From: Piper betle
Taxonomy: Eukaryota; Streptophyta; Magnoliopsida; Piperales; Piperaceae
NCBI GenBank assembly: GCA_033002965.1
Contig: JAURVB010014925.1
Coordinates: forward strand, 1-64,000
DNA: 64,000 nt
Direction: 5' to 3'
Part shown: piece after piece, positions 8,906-20,970 of the stretch
Position numbering within the stretch: the stretch's first letter is position 1
Layout of the letters: every line of letters begins with the position of its first letter
Made by a program: the position numbers and the translations under genes
Notes under the pieces: model-generated
The model's database searches: none
What the model saw: only the letters and a program-made list of their open reading frames with translations
What the model was told of the DNA's origin: nothing

Positions 8906-11200
8906 TGTAAAACCCATGACTCGAGTCAGAGTTTTACATTAGTGAACCAGTCGTTTCAACTATCAATTTGAGTCGTGTTAGTTTCATGAACCGCGTGTTG
9001 AGTCAAGGCCAGCTTTGAGTTATGAACGGTGAGGGTCAAGTGTACCTGAATATATAATGATAACATTAGAAAGTTGATGAGAAATGAGTAATCAGAATAT
9101 ATGAAAGTATGGAGTATATTTTTTATATGTATTTAATCATACAAATATTTTTAGGTCGAATAACTCATTAGGGCCCTTTATAGAATAGTATGGGTGGGCT
9201 ATTAGTTATAGAATATGTCATTGTGGTGTTACAGTGTGTATTATACTTTATGAGATTTTCCCCTATTTTTATGGATTTTTTAAAGGATTTAATACGAGTT
9301 AATTATTATTTTTAACTCGAGTAGGCGTCAAGTCAAGTTTTATTTACAATATTGCCACGGAACTATTTCTTCTCCCTCCCGACATCGTCTTCTTCTCTAA
9401 AATCCCTGACCACTAGATTGCCACCCCTTTGTCCTTCACCGCCAAGCACTTCCGTGCCACGCCGAACACGCCCGACCACCATCAGGCATCCATGACACCG
9501 GATTGCCGCACACTTGATAAATTATGTGATGATTTGCATGATTTGATTGACAGTGAATGAATGCTAGTGATCTAATTAGATAAATTAAATCTGAGTTTGC
9601 TAATCAACTTCAACATACCTTAGAAAGACATAATAAAATTTGTATTAATAGGGCGTGTGCTTGTCAAAGTAGGCTAGGATGATGATTGTATTCCGAGTGT
9701 GATGTTCATGTTGAGTTGATGCATCATTTAGTTAGCGGGCATTAGCTTCTAGATTTGATGTGTAGATATGGAGTAGGAGCTCGCTGAGTAGGTGTGGGGA
9801 CACGCTTGAAGCTTCTGCCAGGTCCATTTAGGATTCGCTCTCGATTTATTATCTCATCCTATCATGTTTTGTTTAGAACAGGAAAGAGGATGTGTCGAGT
9901 GGTGGATTTATCGTATCCCACTCCACATGGACCACTTAGCCGATCGTATTTATGGATTAATCACCCTCGAGGATGAAATCCATCAAGTTTGTTTTCGAAA
10001 CTTAGATCCAACTCACAATGCCTTTGGCCTATTATATTGAAATCCCTACCTATGCCTATGTATATGTAGTTTTCGCATTTTCAGTGAGATGTGTGACGAG
10101 AGAAATCGACAGCCATGTCTTGAGATTGGGCGTGTGCTTGTCAAAGCAGGCTCTCAAACTTGTGAACATTCACTCCATTCCTGAGGGATCCTGATAACTC
10201 CACCTTTGACTTCCTCAAATATAGAGAAGTTTGGAGGTTTACGAGATCTACTGTATAGCGCATGTCTAGACTTGTGATGTAAAGGGTACTGAAGGTGCAT
10301 GTCTAAGAGTACTCAGTCTCTGTACTCAGGGTCAAGAGTAATATGGAGGATGTAGAAGGCTGAGAGGAAAGAGAATGATTTTCCCGCGTAGAGGGATAGT
10401 TTAAATGACCAAGGAAAGAGAATGATATGGAAAGGGGATGCTGCCACCTGAGGTTGATGGCTCTAATTATTACCTTTATGAAAGTTCTTGAAGAAGTATA
10501 TGAGGTTTTTATTCAACATGAGGTTTAGCTTTGATGTGTCAGTTTGTTATTAGTCATTTATGGACCGGCAACACTCATTATTGACGTCTTTTTACTATAT
10601 ATATAGGTGAGAATTATGAGCGATGAGCGCTGTCGGACTCCAGAGAAGCAGCACTGAAATCACGCACACATGTACTTACCCAGTGTATGTAATGATGATG
10701 ATGTGTATCAAACTATGTAGATGAAATTGATATGCTACTATGTGAATTTATCTTAAGTATTTTGCATGCGCATGAAAATGGAAAGTGGAAAAGGAACAGT
10801 GTAAGCTACGAAGAGATGATAACTAGAATGAGAGGAACATACTAAGTTTGGACTATGTTTTCGATTTTTATCGTTATAAGTACATACTGCTTGTCTTTGA
10901 CAGGGTGGCCCCTATTGCACTGTTAGGGGAGATTCTGGTCATTTCGTTTTCAAAATAGATATTTGTTTTAAACTTCTGTCTATTTGGTTTGTTTGTGTTC
11001 TTGTTTGCATATTATGGCATGAATGTAGTACAACATTAGAACCTAAGCATCTCATCCATACTTTGCATGTGACATCACTATCTTAAGATGCCGAGGGTAG
11101 ATCTATGTCGGCTTAACTAAATTAAGTAGATTAGTGAACGGTTCGGTCGCCAGTAACATTCGTAGGTCGGTTCACAGGTAAACCGAAATGCGGTATTATA
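8906..11200 (+). mobile_element. 3' LTR of a family B element, partly deleted
   Basis: The LTR starts TGTAAAACCC and ends GTATTATA at about 11200. Its end (GGTCGGTTCACAGGTAAACC, then GAAATGCGG) resembles the B LTRs at 34612-37466 and 54408-57251 rather than the E LTR. It is 2.3 kb against about 2.85 kb for intact B copies. The missing part is mostly the GC-rich segment, of which only about 9350-9500 remains. The CCTCGAGG module (9964), a TATA-like stretch near 10060 and the leader are recognisable but mutated. Confidence 0.75.
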
Positions 11201-12637
11201 AGCCTAGTCGACCCAACCACCAATTTATTTAACCCCGATCGAGCTAACTTAGCCGACACAGTTCGGTTTAATGAATTAACCCGGTTCAACTCATTTTTGA
11301 CCGTTTCTTTAATTCGAGAATCCCTACATTAGTTTAGATCTATATTTACATTATTTAGCATATTTTAATATTAAGATCAATTTTATTTATTTATTTATGC
11401 ATTCATTATTGTTTATTTGTTTTATTTAGATGTTTGTCGTATATAATGAGGACTTTTGGGATGATTTATTATTATTATCAAAATATTTAATTATTAATAT
11501 AATCTTATTCATGTTTATTTAATTATATATATATATATTCATTTAATTATCGATTTGTTCGTTGCATGCATGTTATTATTTATTTGTATTTAATTGTGTA
11601 TTTTGAATTGGAAAACCAGGATGACTATGATATTATTATTATTCATGATTAATTAAAATTAACTATTTATTTATTTATTTATTGAATGATTATGTATTTA
11701 TTTATTTAATTGATTATAATTTTACTAGCACGAGCATATATAATACTTACTCATGTTTAGCCGTGTATTTATATTGTATATGTTATTATTATTTTATGAT
11801 TATAGTGTTGATTATTTTCATGTATTTATTATTTATCTATTTATTCGTAAGTATATGTATTTATTTATTTATTATTTGTTATTAGTTATTTCCTTTCATA
11901 TTTCTCGATTTACGTGATATATGTTTAGTTCTTGCTTACTTTGGGGTCTTCTTTATTAGGATGTATTGATGATGTGAGCACATATCACGAACATGCATCA
12001 TATAGAGATATTATTATTTTATAGAGGCTCTGGATTTAGTGAGCACCCATTGCATTCCCGAGGGATCCTAACAACTCCTCCTTTGAGTTTCTCAAACCCG
12101 AAGAAGTGTGGAGGTTTATGGGTACTGCATTGTAGCGCATATCTAAACTTGTGGTTTTAAAGGGTACTGAAGGCGCATTCCTAAGAGTACTCAGCCTCTG
12201 TACTCAAGGCTAGGAGTGATATGGAGGATGTAGCTAGCTGAAAGAAAAGAAAGTGTTGTTCCCACACAAGGGATGGTTTTTGAAGTTGATGAAGCTTGAG
12301 ATGAGATAGAAAGGGGATGTTGTTGCTCGAGGATGACGACTCCTAATTAACGCCCTTATGACAGATTTTGCGCAGGAGGGCCAGCTCTCTTGTTCCAGTT
12401 TGACTATTAATTATTTTTGGACCAACAATACTCATTGCTGTTGTTTTTCATATTATATATGTAGGTTTTGTGATTCTGAATCAGCTTTTGTGAGAGGATA
12501 GATAAATGCTACACACACTTGACCTCAGTGCAATTACTTTCTTTTACGCTTTTACTTATATTTGATGTGTTTTTTATCCGAAATTAAAGATGTCTTTTTA
12601 CATTGGTTCTTTTGTGAACTAAAATCTATGTGTCACA
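11201..12637 (+). mobile_element. 3' part of a family F LTR
   Basis: This is an inverted relative of 52659-54407. Shared landmarks are the CAGTTCGGTT and TAATTCGAGAA stretches just after the junction, the long AT-rich block, the leader, AGGATAGATAAATGCTACAC near 12494, and a GTGAAC...GTGTCACA terminus ending at 12637. The left edge at the B LTR end occurs at the same place as in the minus-strand F copy at 54408. Confidence 0.65.
11340..11890. repeat. AT-rich low-complexity block with TTTA repeats
   Basis: The stretch is dominated by TTTATTTA and ATTATT runs, with an AT dinucleotide run near 11524-11540. The mirror-image AAAT-rich block at 53850-54245 occupies the same place in the other F LTR. 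The ORF at 11682-11885 is only this low-complexity sequence. Confidence 0.85.
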
Positions 12638-13316
12638 CCATTTGTGTATGGTCCGAGGGAGTTTAGATCAAACTGGTAGCAATCAAGATGGTTAGGCAGT
12701 GCCTAGCTCATGTGGATGTCCCTGATGTCTAGGGGTGGCTCATCCTCTTGGTACTAACTGATGCTGAAATGGGAGTCACTGAACTGTGACCCAGTGGTCC
12801 AGTCAAATTCTGTCCAATCTCCAACCCAATAGTTCATGTAGTCCTGTCAGTCCGCTACATTCTGTTAATACCCCTATTTGATGGAGTATGGTCAAAGAGC
12901 TATCGAGGTGGTCTCCTAACCTAGTGGAAGGGAAAGCGGTGAAATGCCCATAGGGAAGGTAAGCTATCATCACTACTCATCCTCATCCATTGTTGTTACT
13001 CACGAAAGTGAACCATCCCAAAGGTCATCTACCTAACTCTCATCTATGGTCTCTATGCTCCAAGCTCATTGTTGACAAAACTGTAGCTTCCAATAAGAGT
13101 GATCTATCTCAAAGCGAAGGATCTAAATATGCCATGTCTACCTAGATGTAGTCTAATCAATCTATCAAAATATACACTTATATTCATGCTCATGTGTCTC
13201 ACCAACCAACTACCTTAAATGTGCTACCTTTGCCCATGTCGTCCTACAAAGTGCACTAGATCCTAAGGTAGAAGGACTAAAGTGGTGATATATAAAATAT
13301 GAGCAAGTGCTTTTGA
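12638..13316 (-). mobile_element. Debris related to the family A internal region
   Basis: No coding region is recognisable. The part around 12915-13085 (GTGAAATGCCCAT, CTACTCATCCTCATCCATT, CTCTCATCTATG, CTATGCTCCAAGC) resembles 44820-44940 and 49020-49140, which belong to minus-strand A interiors. I cannot assign 12638-12840 or 13090-13316. Confidence 0.45.
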
Positions 13317-14075
13317 TGTAACGACTCTGCCTAAAGTACAACATAATGGACTAAGTTATTTCTTCAAAACTAGTTAACCAAGTAAAAGATCAATAATTCA
13401 TTCCCACTTATAAACATGATCTTATCCTAGTAGGTATTAGATGTGGGACTAAGTTGAGGGATCTCACACTTGATGTGATCCCTAGTGCTATGCTTGGCCT
13501 GCTGCTATCCCCAGGCCACAACCTTCTTAGGCCTATGACTGGTAGCCTAGCCAATGTCCCTAGTCTAGCCCACCATCTAACACAGAATCAAGAGGCTGTC
13601 GTACCATTTGTAACGACCCAGCCAAAAGTACAACATAATGGGCTAAGTCATATCTTTAAAATAGTTATCTATAGTCCATTCTCATTTATAAGTAGGATCT
13701 TATCCTAGTAGGTATTAGATGTAGACTAAGTGGACGGATCTCACAATCCACCCACATTAGGAAATTGTCTTCGAAATTCCTACACTTGGCCCATTGCTAG
13801 CCCTAGCCCACAACTATTTTTTACTTGTGACCGGCAACATAGCCAACATCCCTAGTTTAGCCCACCATCTAACATAGAACCAGGAGGCTCAGATACTATT
13901 TGTAACAGCCTAGCCCAAAGTGTAGCATAATGGGCTAAGTCATTTCTTCAAAAGTAGTTAACTAACTTAAAGATCTATAGTCTATTCTCACTTATAAATA
14001 AAATCTTATCCCAATAGGTAATATATGTGGGACTAAGTTGAGGGATCTCATGCCTGACATGGTCCCTAGTGCTCT
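13317..14075 (-). mobile_element. Tandem array of miniature LTR retrotransposons (TRIM-like), 3 LTRs
   Basis: Three short LTRs (13317-13468, 13609-13745, 13901-14052; 137-152 bp) alternate with interiors of 140 and 155 bp, plus about 20 bp of a third interior. On the minus strand the LTR runs from TGTGAGATCC to CGTTACA. The interiors hold a decayed tRNA-Met site next to one LTR and a decayed GACGAAATTTCCTAAGG-like box next to the other. There is no coding capacity. The array is more mutated than the one at 19885-20970. The ORF at 13454-13708 is a by-product of the repeat. Confidence 0.8.
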
Positions 14076-14528
14076 AAGTACTCCTAATCGTTGGTCGACT
14101 TAATCCTATTCGACTGAAAGTGTGTACACTCAGACTAATTTGAACCCCTTGTATAGACAAGGGTGGGAGGTTTGTCTTTGAACCTGACATGGCGTGTATG
14201 TCAAATTCCTTCTTGCAACCACTCAAACTTTTTCTCTGATTTATCCCATGAGTCCTCTATTACTAAGACTACTGAATCATAGTCCATGCAAGCTATACTG
14301 TGTATAAATCTGAAAGATTGAAGAATAATCAAAAGGTACTTACCGGCTTGACTAGGGACAACTCTATACACTTGGCTCATAAGATATGAATCTAATACCA
14401 ACTACAACGTTTATTTGATTCACTTATGAACCATACATGAATTGTTACGATCGAGTCAAGTCATGTCTGAATCGATTACTATGTAATACTCTAAATAAAA
14501 GTAGACTGAATCTGTAATACTCACTGTG
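14076..14528 (-). mobile_element. Leader and LTR tip of a family F element
   Basis: The stretch 14330-14402 resembles 52570-52658, the leader of the F element. It includes a decayed primer site (ATCTAATACCA) beside an LTR start at 14403 (TACAACG for TGTAACA). LTR sequence follows (ATTGTTACGATCGAGTC) and is cut at about 14528, where the leader of the C element begins. Confidence 0.55.
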
Positions 14529-15307
14529 TTGTGTTATTAATTCATTCACTAATAAACCTAAGTCATAACTGAAAAAAATATATATATAAATACTAATGAA
14601 CCATGATGGCTCGACGTTTGAGATGGCAGGCACTCGTAGACAGTCAAACCGAGCTACTCCGCCCAATGCAAAATCCGAAAATGTTTTGGCTTTGATCCTG
14701 ACGGCAATTCAAGGACTGGCACTGCCTTCAGAAAATATAAATTTTGTGGTTCAGAATATTCTTCAGCGGTTACCGGGAGTGGTAGTAGGGAATGGAGCCT
14801 CAAACTCAGCAGTGGGTCCCAGAATCACCCCGGATGGTGGTTAGGGAAGTGCCCAAGGGTGGGCAAGGTTAGTAGACCCGGGCGAGTGAGGGGAGCATCC
14901 AAACCCAGTGCCACCGGTAGTCCGACAAGTGGTGCCGCCAAGGGATTATGATAGTGACCGCTACACTATGGAAAAATTTAGAAAGAATAGAGTTGAGCTA
15001 ATTATTGGAGGGATCGATCCAATGAAGGCGGAGAGCTGGATTTACATTACTAATAAAAGCATTTAGAGCTCTGTCTGTGCCCCACCGCCATCAAGTGAGA
15101 TTGGCAACATGCATGCTTCAAGAGGAAGCATCTTATTGGTGGAAATCGATGGAGAAAATCACTTTCCATCCACGTGAGATTTCCTCCGTCACGTGGGTGG
15201 AATTTGTGGTAGCTTTCAATGGACAATATTTTCTAGAGCCCGTTGTCCAAAAGAAAGCACTGGCATTCGCCAATTTGGTTCAGGGGAGGATTCAGTCCGG
15301 TAATATG
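14529..15307 (+). pseudogene. gag: Gag of chromovirus C, N-terminal half, broken
   Basis: The leader up to 14622 resembles the leader of element D in reverse (ACTAATAAACCTAAGT, TAATGAACCAT). The Gag start is best placed at 14623 (MAGTRRQSNRATPP), because D Gag starts MAGTRRKSSQAAQS. The frame stops at 14842. It continues with RDYDSDRYTMEKFRKNRVEL, GGIDPMKAESW, then after a frameshift near 15050 with APHRHQVRLATCMLQEEASY-like text and EFVVAFNGQYFLEPVVQKKA. These are capsid landmarks shared with D. The sequence then jumps at about 15308 straight to the approach of RT, so the zinc knuckle and protease are deleted. Confidence 0.82.
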
Positions 15308-16240
15308 TGTATTCCCTGACGAACTTCTACCGTTACCTCCTAGGTGGGCAGTGGAGTTTGCCATTGACCAAGCACCTAGAACAACACCAATTTCTAAAGC
15401 ACCATACCTCATGGCTCCAGCAAACTCAAGGAGTTAAAGAGTCAACTAGAAGAGTTGTTGTAGGTAGGCTTCATCAGCCTAAGTATTTCACCCTGGGGAG
15501 CCCCTGTTCTTTTTGTGAAGAAGAAAGATGGATCAATTCGGCTGTGTATTGACTATCGAAAAATCAATCAAGTGACAGTCAAGAGTCGGTACCCCTTATC
15601 GAGAATTGATGACTTGTTTGATCAACTAAAAACAGCCGGAATATTTTCTAAGATAGACTTGTGGTTTGGTTATCACCAGTTGCGAGTAAAGGAGTTAGAC
15701 ATACAGAAAACGGCTTTTCAAACTTGGTATGGACATTATGAGTTTCTGGTTATGCCTTTTGGTCTAACAAATGAACCAGCGGCCTTTATGTCACTCATGA
15801 ACACAGTATTCCACACATACCTGGACAAGTTTATTATCGTGTTTGTGGATGACATTCCAGTCTATTCAAATAATGAAGAAGAGCATGTGAACCAACTGCC
15901 TATTGCTCTTCAAGTTTTCAGAGAACATCAATTGTTCACCAAGCTCTCAAAGTGTGACTTCTAGTTGCAGAGGTAAATTTCCTTGGTCTTGTTGTCTCAA
16001 AGACTGGAATTGCAATGGATCCATCAAAAGTGAAAGCAGTCTTTGATTGGCCACAACCTAAGTCAGTTATTGATATTAGAAGCTTCCTTGGTCTAGCGGG
16101 TTACTATAGGAATTCAATAAAGATTTCTCCTTAGTAGCATCGCCAATGACCAAACTCACAAGGAAGGGGGTCAAGTTTGAATGGAGTAGTAAGTGTGAGG
16201 AGAGTTTCCAGTCTCTAAAGAAGAGTTTAACAACTGCACC
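15308..16240 (+). pseudogene. pol: Reverse transcriptase of chromovirus C
   Basis: The region opens with FPDELLPLPPRWAVEFAIDQ and TTPISKAPYLMAPA. The longest frame, 15515-15964, reads [68 protein letters not shown], and [10 protein letters not shown]. Both catalytic aspartates of FVDD are present. After a stop at 15962 it continues with VNFLGLVVSKTGIAMDPSKV and IRSFLGLAGYYRN, then MTKLTRKGVKFEWSSKCEES. It is cut at 16240 after LKKSLTTAP by an A-family LTR. The following ~120 codons of RNase H are missing on the far side (37515). Confidence 0.9.
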
Positions 16241-19164
16241 TACAAAACCCACGACTCGAGTCAGGGTTTTATATTCAGAACCGGTCAGTTCGACCGTTAT
16301 TTTCCAGTCGAGTCAGTTTCAGAACACGTGTACTGAGCTGACGCTGGTCTCTTGTATGTGCCATGAGGGTCATGTGTACACAAGTATATGAAGATAACGT
16401 CATAAACACAGCAGAAAAGAATGAGTTATCAGAATATATGAGTGTATGCAGTTTATTTTTTTTATTATGATATATAATGGATCGTCGAATTAGTTTTAGG
16501 CCGTGTACCGCGTTAGGATGCGTTACGGGCATTTTGGGTGGGTTGATAGTTCTAGAGCATATCATTATGATGTTTTAGTGTTGTTTGATTTTATGGGATT
16601 TTTTCCATTTTTTGGAATTTTTTTACAACTTAAATATTATTTTTGACTCGAGTCGGAGATGAGTCAAGTAATATTTATAAGTTTGCCATCGAGTCTTTTT
16701 CTCCCCCATGCCTTCTTCCCCGACCCTTACCTCGATGCGCCACCACTGTGCTCGTTGCGGGCGCTGTTGTGGACGCCCGCAAGGCCTCCGATCGTCGCCG
16801 CCCAGCCCTCGACGACGTCGCCATGCTCCCCAAATAGGTCCAGCCCCAATCGGGCCACCGCAATGCGAGGAAGCCACGCCGCGACGCCGCGCCCGCGCGT
16901 TGACCGCGTCGCCGCCGGTCGGTTGGTCGCCTCAGCACCCTCAGCCTTCCAGCGACCTTCCCCAACTGGAACGGAGGCCATCGCAGCCGTGGCCGGTCGG
17001 AGCTAGCCACCATCACCGCCGGCTTGGTTTTTTGTATTTTTCGGAGAGCCACCACCTCCGTTGGCCGCGTCGACCCTGTAGATGAGTCAGGCTCACCGAG
17101 CCAGTTCCAAGGGTACCCAACACGACCACTTTCCAGCCAGTAGACGCCACCGGCAACTATCGCCGAAAGCTGTCGGAAAACTGTCGGAAGCCGCCGGAAA
17201 ACCGCCGAAAACCGTCGGAAAACCGGAATTTCTGGAATTCGCCGGATCTTCCACGGGGCTCACCCAATCGAGCCCGATCGAGCTTCATACGGCGATGAGC
17301 GCCGAATTTGAGCTCCGAGACACGCGACGAAACCCTAGCTGTCGCCGATTGCCGAGTACGTGAGGTATAATTACCTCTAATTGAATTCTTTAAAATTGAT
17401 GATGATTGTTAGCACGACATGATAGGATTGAGTGATTCCCATGATAGGAGTGTGAGCATGAAAGAAGTAATGATATGTATGATAAGATTGGTGATGAGTA
17501 AATATTAAGTGATCTGATGATGTAAAGTAAATTTGAGCATGTTAATCGAGTACGATGTAACTTAGGAAAAACACATTAAAATTGGTATGAATAATATTAG
17601 TTAGAATTATTTTCATATTTATGATTATTTGATTGTTGATTGATAGTCATTGTGTGTGATTCATCATTTAGTTAGCGGGCGTTAGTATTTAGTTTTGATG
17701 TGTAGGTATGGAGTAGGAGCCGCCGCCTAGGCGCGATGACACGCTTGGAGCTTCTACCAGGTCTTTTTAGGACTCGACTCTATTTTATGTCTTTCTATTG
17801 TATGTTTATCTTATAATTTGCAAGACAGGTTAAGTGGCATTTTATTGGATCCCACTTAACTCGAGCCATCTAGCCGAACAGATTTCCGGATTAATAACCC
17901 CTTGAGGATGAGATCCCTCGAGGATGATTTCGAAAACAAGATCCACCACAAGTTGCCTTCGGGCCTATAATATAAATCCCTACCCAGCCCTATATATATG
18001 TAGTTTTCGTGTTTTCAGTGAGACAAGAGATGGAGAAACCGATTGCACGTACCATGAGCGGATGCCGTGACAGTCAAAGCGAGCTCTAGATTAGTGCCAG
18101 CGAACTGTTCCATTCCCAAGGGATCCTAACAACTCCGCGTTTGAGTTCCTCACACCCAAAGAATGTGGAGGTTAACGGGTACTGTTTAGTATAGCACATG
18201 TCTAGACTTGTTGTTCAAAGGATACTAAAGGTGACTGCCTGAGAGTACTCGGCCTTCGTGCTCAAGGCCAGGAGAAATATGGAGGTAAGGAGAGGGCTTA
18301 TGATAAAGTATTACGTGAAGTACTGAATAAGAAGTGCCGAGAGCGGCGCAGTACCAGCAGCAGATCAGTATGTTCGGGATGCTACAGGGTCTGCAGCCCA
18401 GTGGCTCCTCAGTAGTGCCCTTCAGAGTGTTCACGTGGAGTATATAATGTTTTCTTTCAAATGAGAGTTTGCTCTCATAGCCAGCTTGTTATAGTTATTT
18501 AATTTTCCGGACCAGTAACACTTGTTACTGACGTGTTTTTATACTATATTTAGGTAAATATCACGAGTTGGGGGAGCCAGCTTGGACGGAGGAGCATTGT
18601 TGTTGCTTGCACACATGTCAGTCAATTGAGTGTTTATATTGTGTTATGATATTATTATATGGTGTGAGTAAATGCTTGAAACATGATGATGTGACGTGAT
18701 TAGTTGTTAAAACATGATGTTATGACATGATGAAAAGCTAAGATATGATGACAAGAGGTGAGAGGTGATCAGAATGCGCAGCAGAAGTGTGGCCCTTGTT
18801 TTATAATGAATATACAGTATATTAGATTATGTGTGATTTAAATTGTTGATATATGCATATCTACTAGTATATATTGTTTTGACAGGGTGGACCCTAATTG
18901 CACTTTTAGGGGAGATTCTATCCGTTTTATTTTAGAATTTTCATTGAGTTTGATCGTAATTGTATTGGTGTGTGTTTGAATTGCATGTCATTCATGTAGT
19001 ACCATGTTAGGGTTTGTGCATTCATCAATGCTTTGCGAGTTGTATCTTCATCTTAAAACACTGAGATTGGATCCGCATGAGTTAGGTTCGGGTTAGCCGA
19101 CCTAACCGAGGCCTATAACATACCGGTTTGGTTCATGAGCGTGAATCGGATTTGGGGTGTTACA
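16241..19164 (+). mobile_element. Family A 5' LTR (copy A1)
   Basis: This 2.9-kb LTR starts TACAAAACCC (TG decayed to TA) and ends GGGGTGTTACA. It contains the palindromic terminus, a GC-rich segment (16680-17360) with (GCCGGAAAACC)-type repeats, the CCTCGAGG module (17900-17923), a TATA box (17990-17999) and stem-loops 1 and 2 (18461-18478, 18513-18530). It interrupts the RT of element C. Its 5' end groups with the LTR piece at 27387-28280 rather than with the LTRs at 23013-25960 and 31699-34611. The ORFs in its GC-rich part (16643-17363) are not recognisable as genes. Confidence 0.88.
18461..18478 (+). other. Stem-loop 1 in the A1 LTR leader
   Basis: ATGAGAG and CTCTCAT pair perfectly around TTTG. 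It lies about 460 nt downstream of the TATA box. Stem-loop 2 (18513-18530, CAGTAAC with GTTACTG around ACTT) follows 35 nt later and is also perfect. Confidence 0.7.
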
Positions 19165-19884
19165 GAATTGGTATCAGAGCCACTCTCGGCCGATTAAGAT
19201 GTATGATAGATTTATAGGTGATGTGTGTGCAAAGATTGCTCCAAGCCTAGTTGGCAGGTATGTTTCTGTTTATTTTCTTTACATGCAGATTTTCTTCATA
19301 GTTATAGATAACAGTGTATTCAGGGATTGATCGGAAGTATGTGGAAATGACCTTAGTTGAGTTGACAGGTCATTTCTATGGGATGATATCAGATTTTTGG
19401 TAAGTTAGATGTGAGCAGGGCATGTTGTAATGCTGGTAGAGGTAGAAAGGGTTTAAGGTTCTCATTTTATACCAGATTCAGATATCAGTAGATATCAGCA
19501 TGAATTTGATAGGCTTGTCATGATGGGCTGAGAGACCCACTAATTCTGTCCATCGCATAAGAGATTTGGATGAATTAGATGTTGACCAGGTGTCCGTCCT
19601 TTGTATGTCACCACATTAGTCCTACTTCCAGGGAACGTGGTGTGCATAATGGGAAGGAGCTTGAAGTGGGTACATAACTTGAGAGGGACCACTTCTAGAA
19701 AATAGTAGTGAATGAGGACGAGTAGTGAGACGTAACAAGGAAAAGACCAGGACCACCAGTGTCCATGAGATCAGACATTTGATGAGATTCTACCAAAGAT
19801 AAGGCACCAGATCAGTGATTGCCATTTGAGGGCTAGTCAGCAATAATGGAAGCAGCCACTCTAAATTTCAGGAGATTAGAGTAG
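19165..19884 (+). mobile_element. Start of the A1 internal region, non-coding
   Basis: The sequence begins with the tRNA-Met site and matches, in reverse, the end of the A3 interior at about 31240-31698 (for example GGTGATGTGTGTGCAAAGA and GTATGTTTCTGTTTATTTTC). No Gag or other protein domain can be read in any frame. It is cut at 19885 by a TRIM array. Confidence 0.75.
19169..19180 (+). promoter_or_regulatory. Primer-binding site, initiator tRNA-Met type (A1)
   Basis: TGGTATCAGAGC lies 4 nt after the LTR end (TGTTACA). It is the complement of the 3' end of plant initiator tRNA-Met and is used to start minus-strand DNA synthesis. Confidence 0.92.
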
Positions 19885-20970
19885 TGTAACGACCTGGCCC
19901 AAAGTACAACGTAATGGGTTAAGTCATTTCTTTAAAATGGGTACCACGAAAGTTAAAGATCTATAGTCCATTCCCACTTATAAACATGTTCTTCTCCCAA
20001 TAGGTATTAGATGTGGGACTAAGTTGAGGGATCTCACAATCCACCCACCTTAGGAAATTTCATCCCCGAAATGCCTATACTTGGCCCGTTGCTAGCCCCA
20101 GCCCACGACCTTTCTAGCCAGTTACAAGCAGCCTAGCCAACGTTCCTAATCCAGCCCACCATCTAACACGGAACCAGGTTGGCTCTGATACCATTTGTAA
20201 CGACCCGGCCCAAAGTGCAACGTAATGGGCTAAGTCATTTCTTTAAAATGGGCACCCCGAAAGTTAAAGATCTATAGTCCATTCCCATTTATAAACAGGA
20301 TCTTCTCCAGTAAGTATTAGATGTGGGACTAAGTTGAGGGATCTCACAATCCACCCACCTTAGGAAATTTCTTCCCAGAAATGCCTATACTTGGCCCGTT
20401 GCTAGCCCCAGCCCACGACCTTTCTGGTCTATGACAAGCAGCCTAGCCAACATTCCTAATCCAGCCCATCATCTAACACGGAACCAGGTCGGCTCTGATA
20501 CCATTTGTAATGACCCGGCCCAAAGTGCAACGTAATGGGCTAAGTCATTTCTTTAAAATGGGTACCCCAAAGTTAAAGATCTATAGTCCATTCCCACTTA
20601 TAAATAGGATTTTTCCCAGTAGGTATTAGATGTGGGACTAAGTTGAGGGATATCACAATCCACCCTCCTTAGGAAATTTCGTCCCCGAAATGTCTATGCC
20701 TGACCTGTCACTAGCCCCAACCCACAACCTTTCTGGCCCGTGACCGGCGGCCTAGCCAACGTTCTTAGTCCAGCCCACGATCTAACACGGAACCAGGTCA
20801 GCTCTGATACCACCTTGTAACGACCCAACCCAAGGTGCAACTGTCATGAGCTCAGTCATTTCTTTAAAATGGGTTCCCTGGAAGTTAAAGATCTATAGTC
20901 CATTACCACTTATTAACAGGATCTTCTCCCAGTAGGTATTAGATGTGGGACTACGTTGAGGGGTCTCGCA
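19885..20970 (-). mobile_element. Tandem array of miniature LTR retrotransposons (TRIM-like), 4 LTRs
   Basis: Four LTRs (19885-20038, 20196-20348, 20506-20657, 20816-20970; 152-155 bp) alternate with three interiors (20039-20195, 20349-20505, 20658-20815; 157-158 bp). The period is about 310 bp. Read on the minus strand, each LTR runs TGTGAGATCC to GGGTCGTTACA. Each interior begins with TGGTATCAGAGC (the tRNA-Met site) after a 2-3 nt gap, and ends with GGACGAAATTTCC, then TAAGG and GGGTGGAT, before the next LTR. There is no room for coding sequence. The flanks are AGTAG (19880-19884) and AGTGG (20971-20975), a possible target duplication with one change. Confidence 0.9.

Noticed and set aside
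8791..11200. Tandem E-E dimer sharing a central LTR
   Set aside because: The 8906 LTR end resembles family B, not E, so insertion of E into B explains the layout better.
11682..11885. 67-codon membrane-like ORF
   Set aside because: It is a translation of TTTA-type low-complexity DNA.
19169..19180. Possible tRNA gene fragment
   Set aside because: The 12-bp match to initiator tRNA-Met is directly after an LTR end, so it is a primer-binding site.
19885..20970. Possible CRISPR-like array or satellite
   Set aside because: The alternating units are LTRs and interiors with tRNA-Met sites and purine-tract boxes. Unit lengths near 155 bp do not fit CRISPR.
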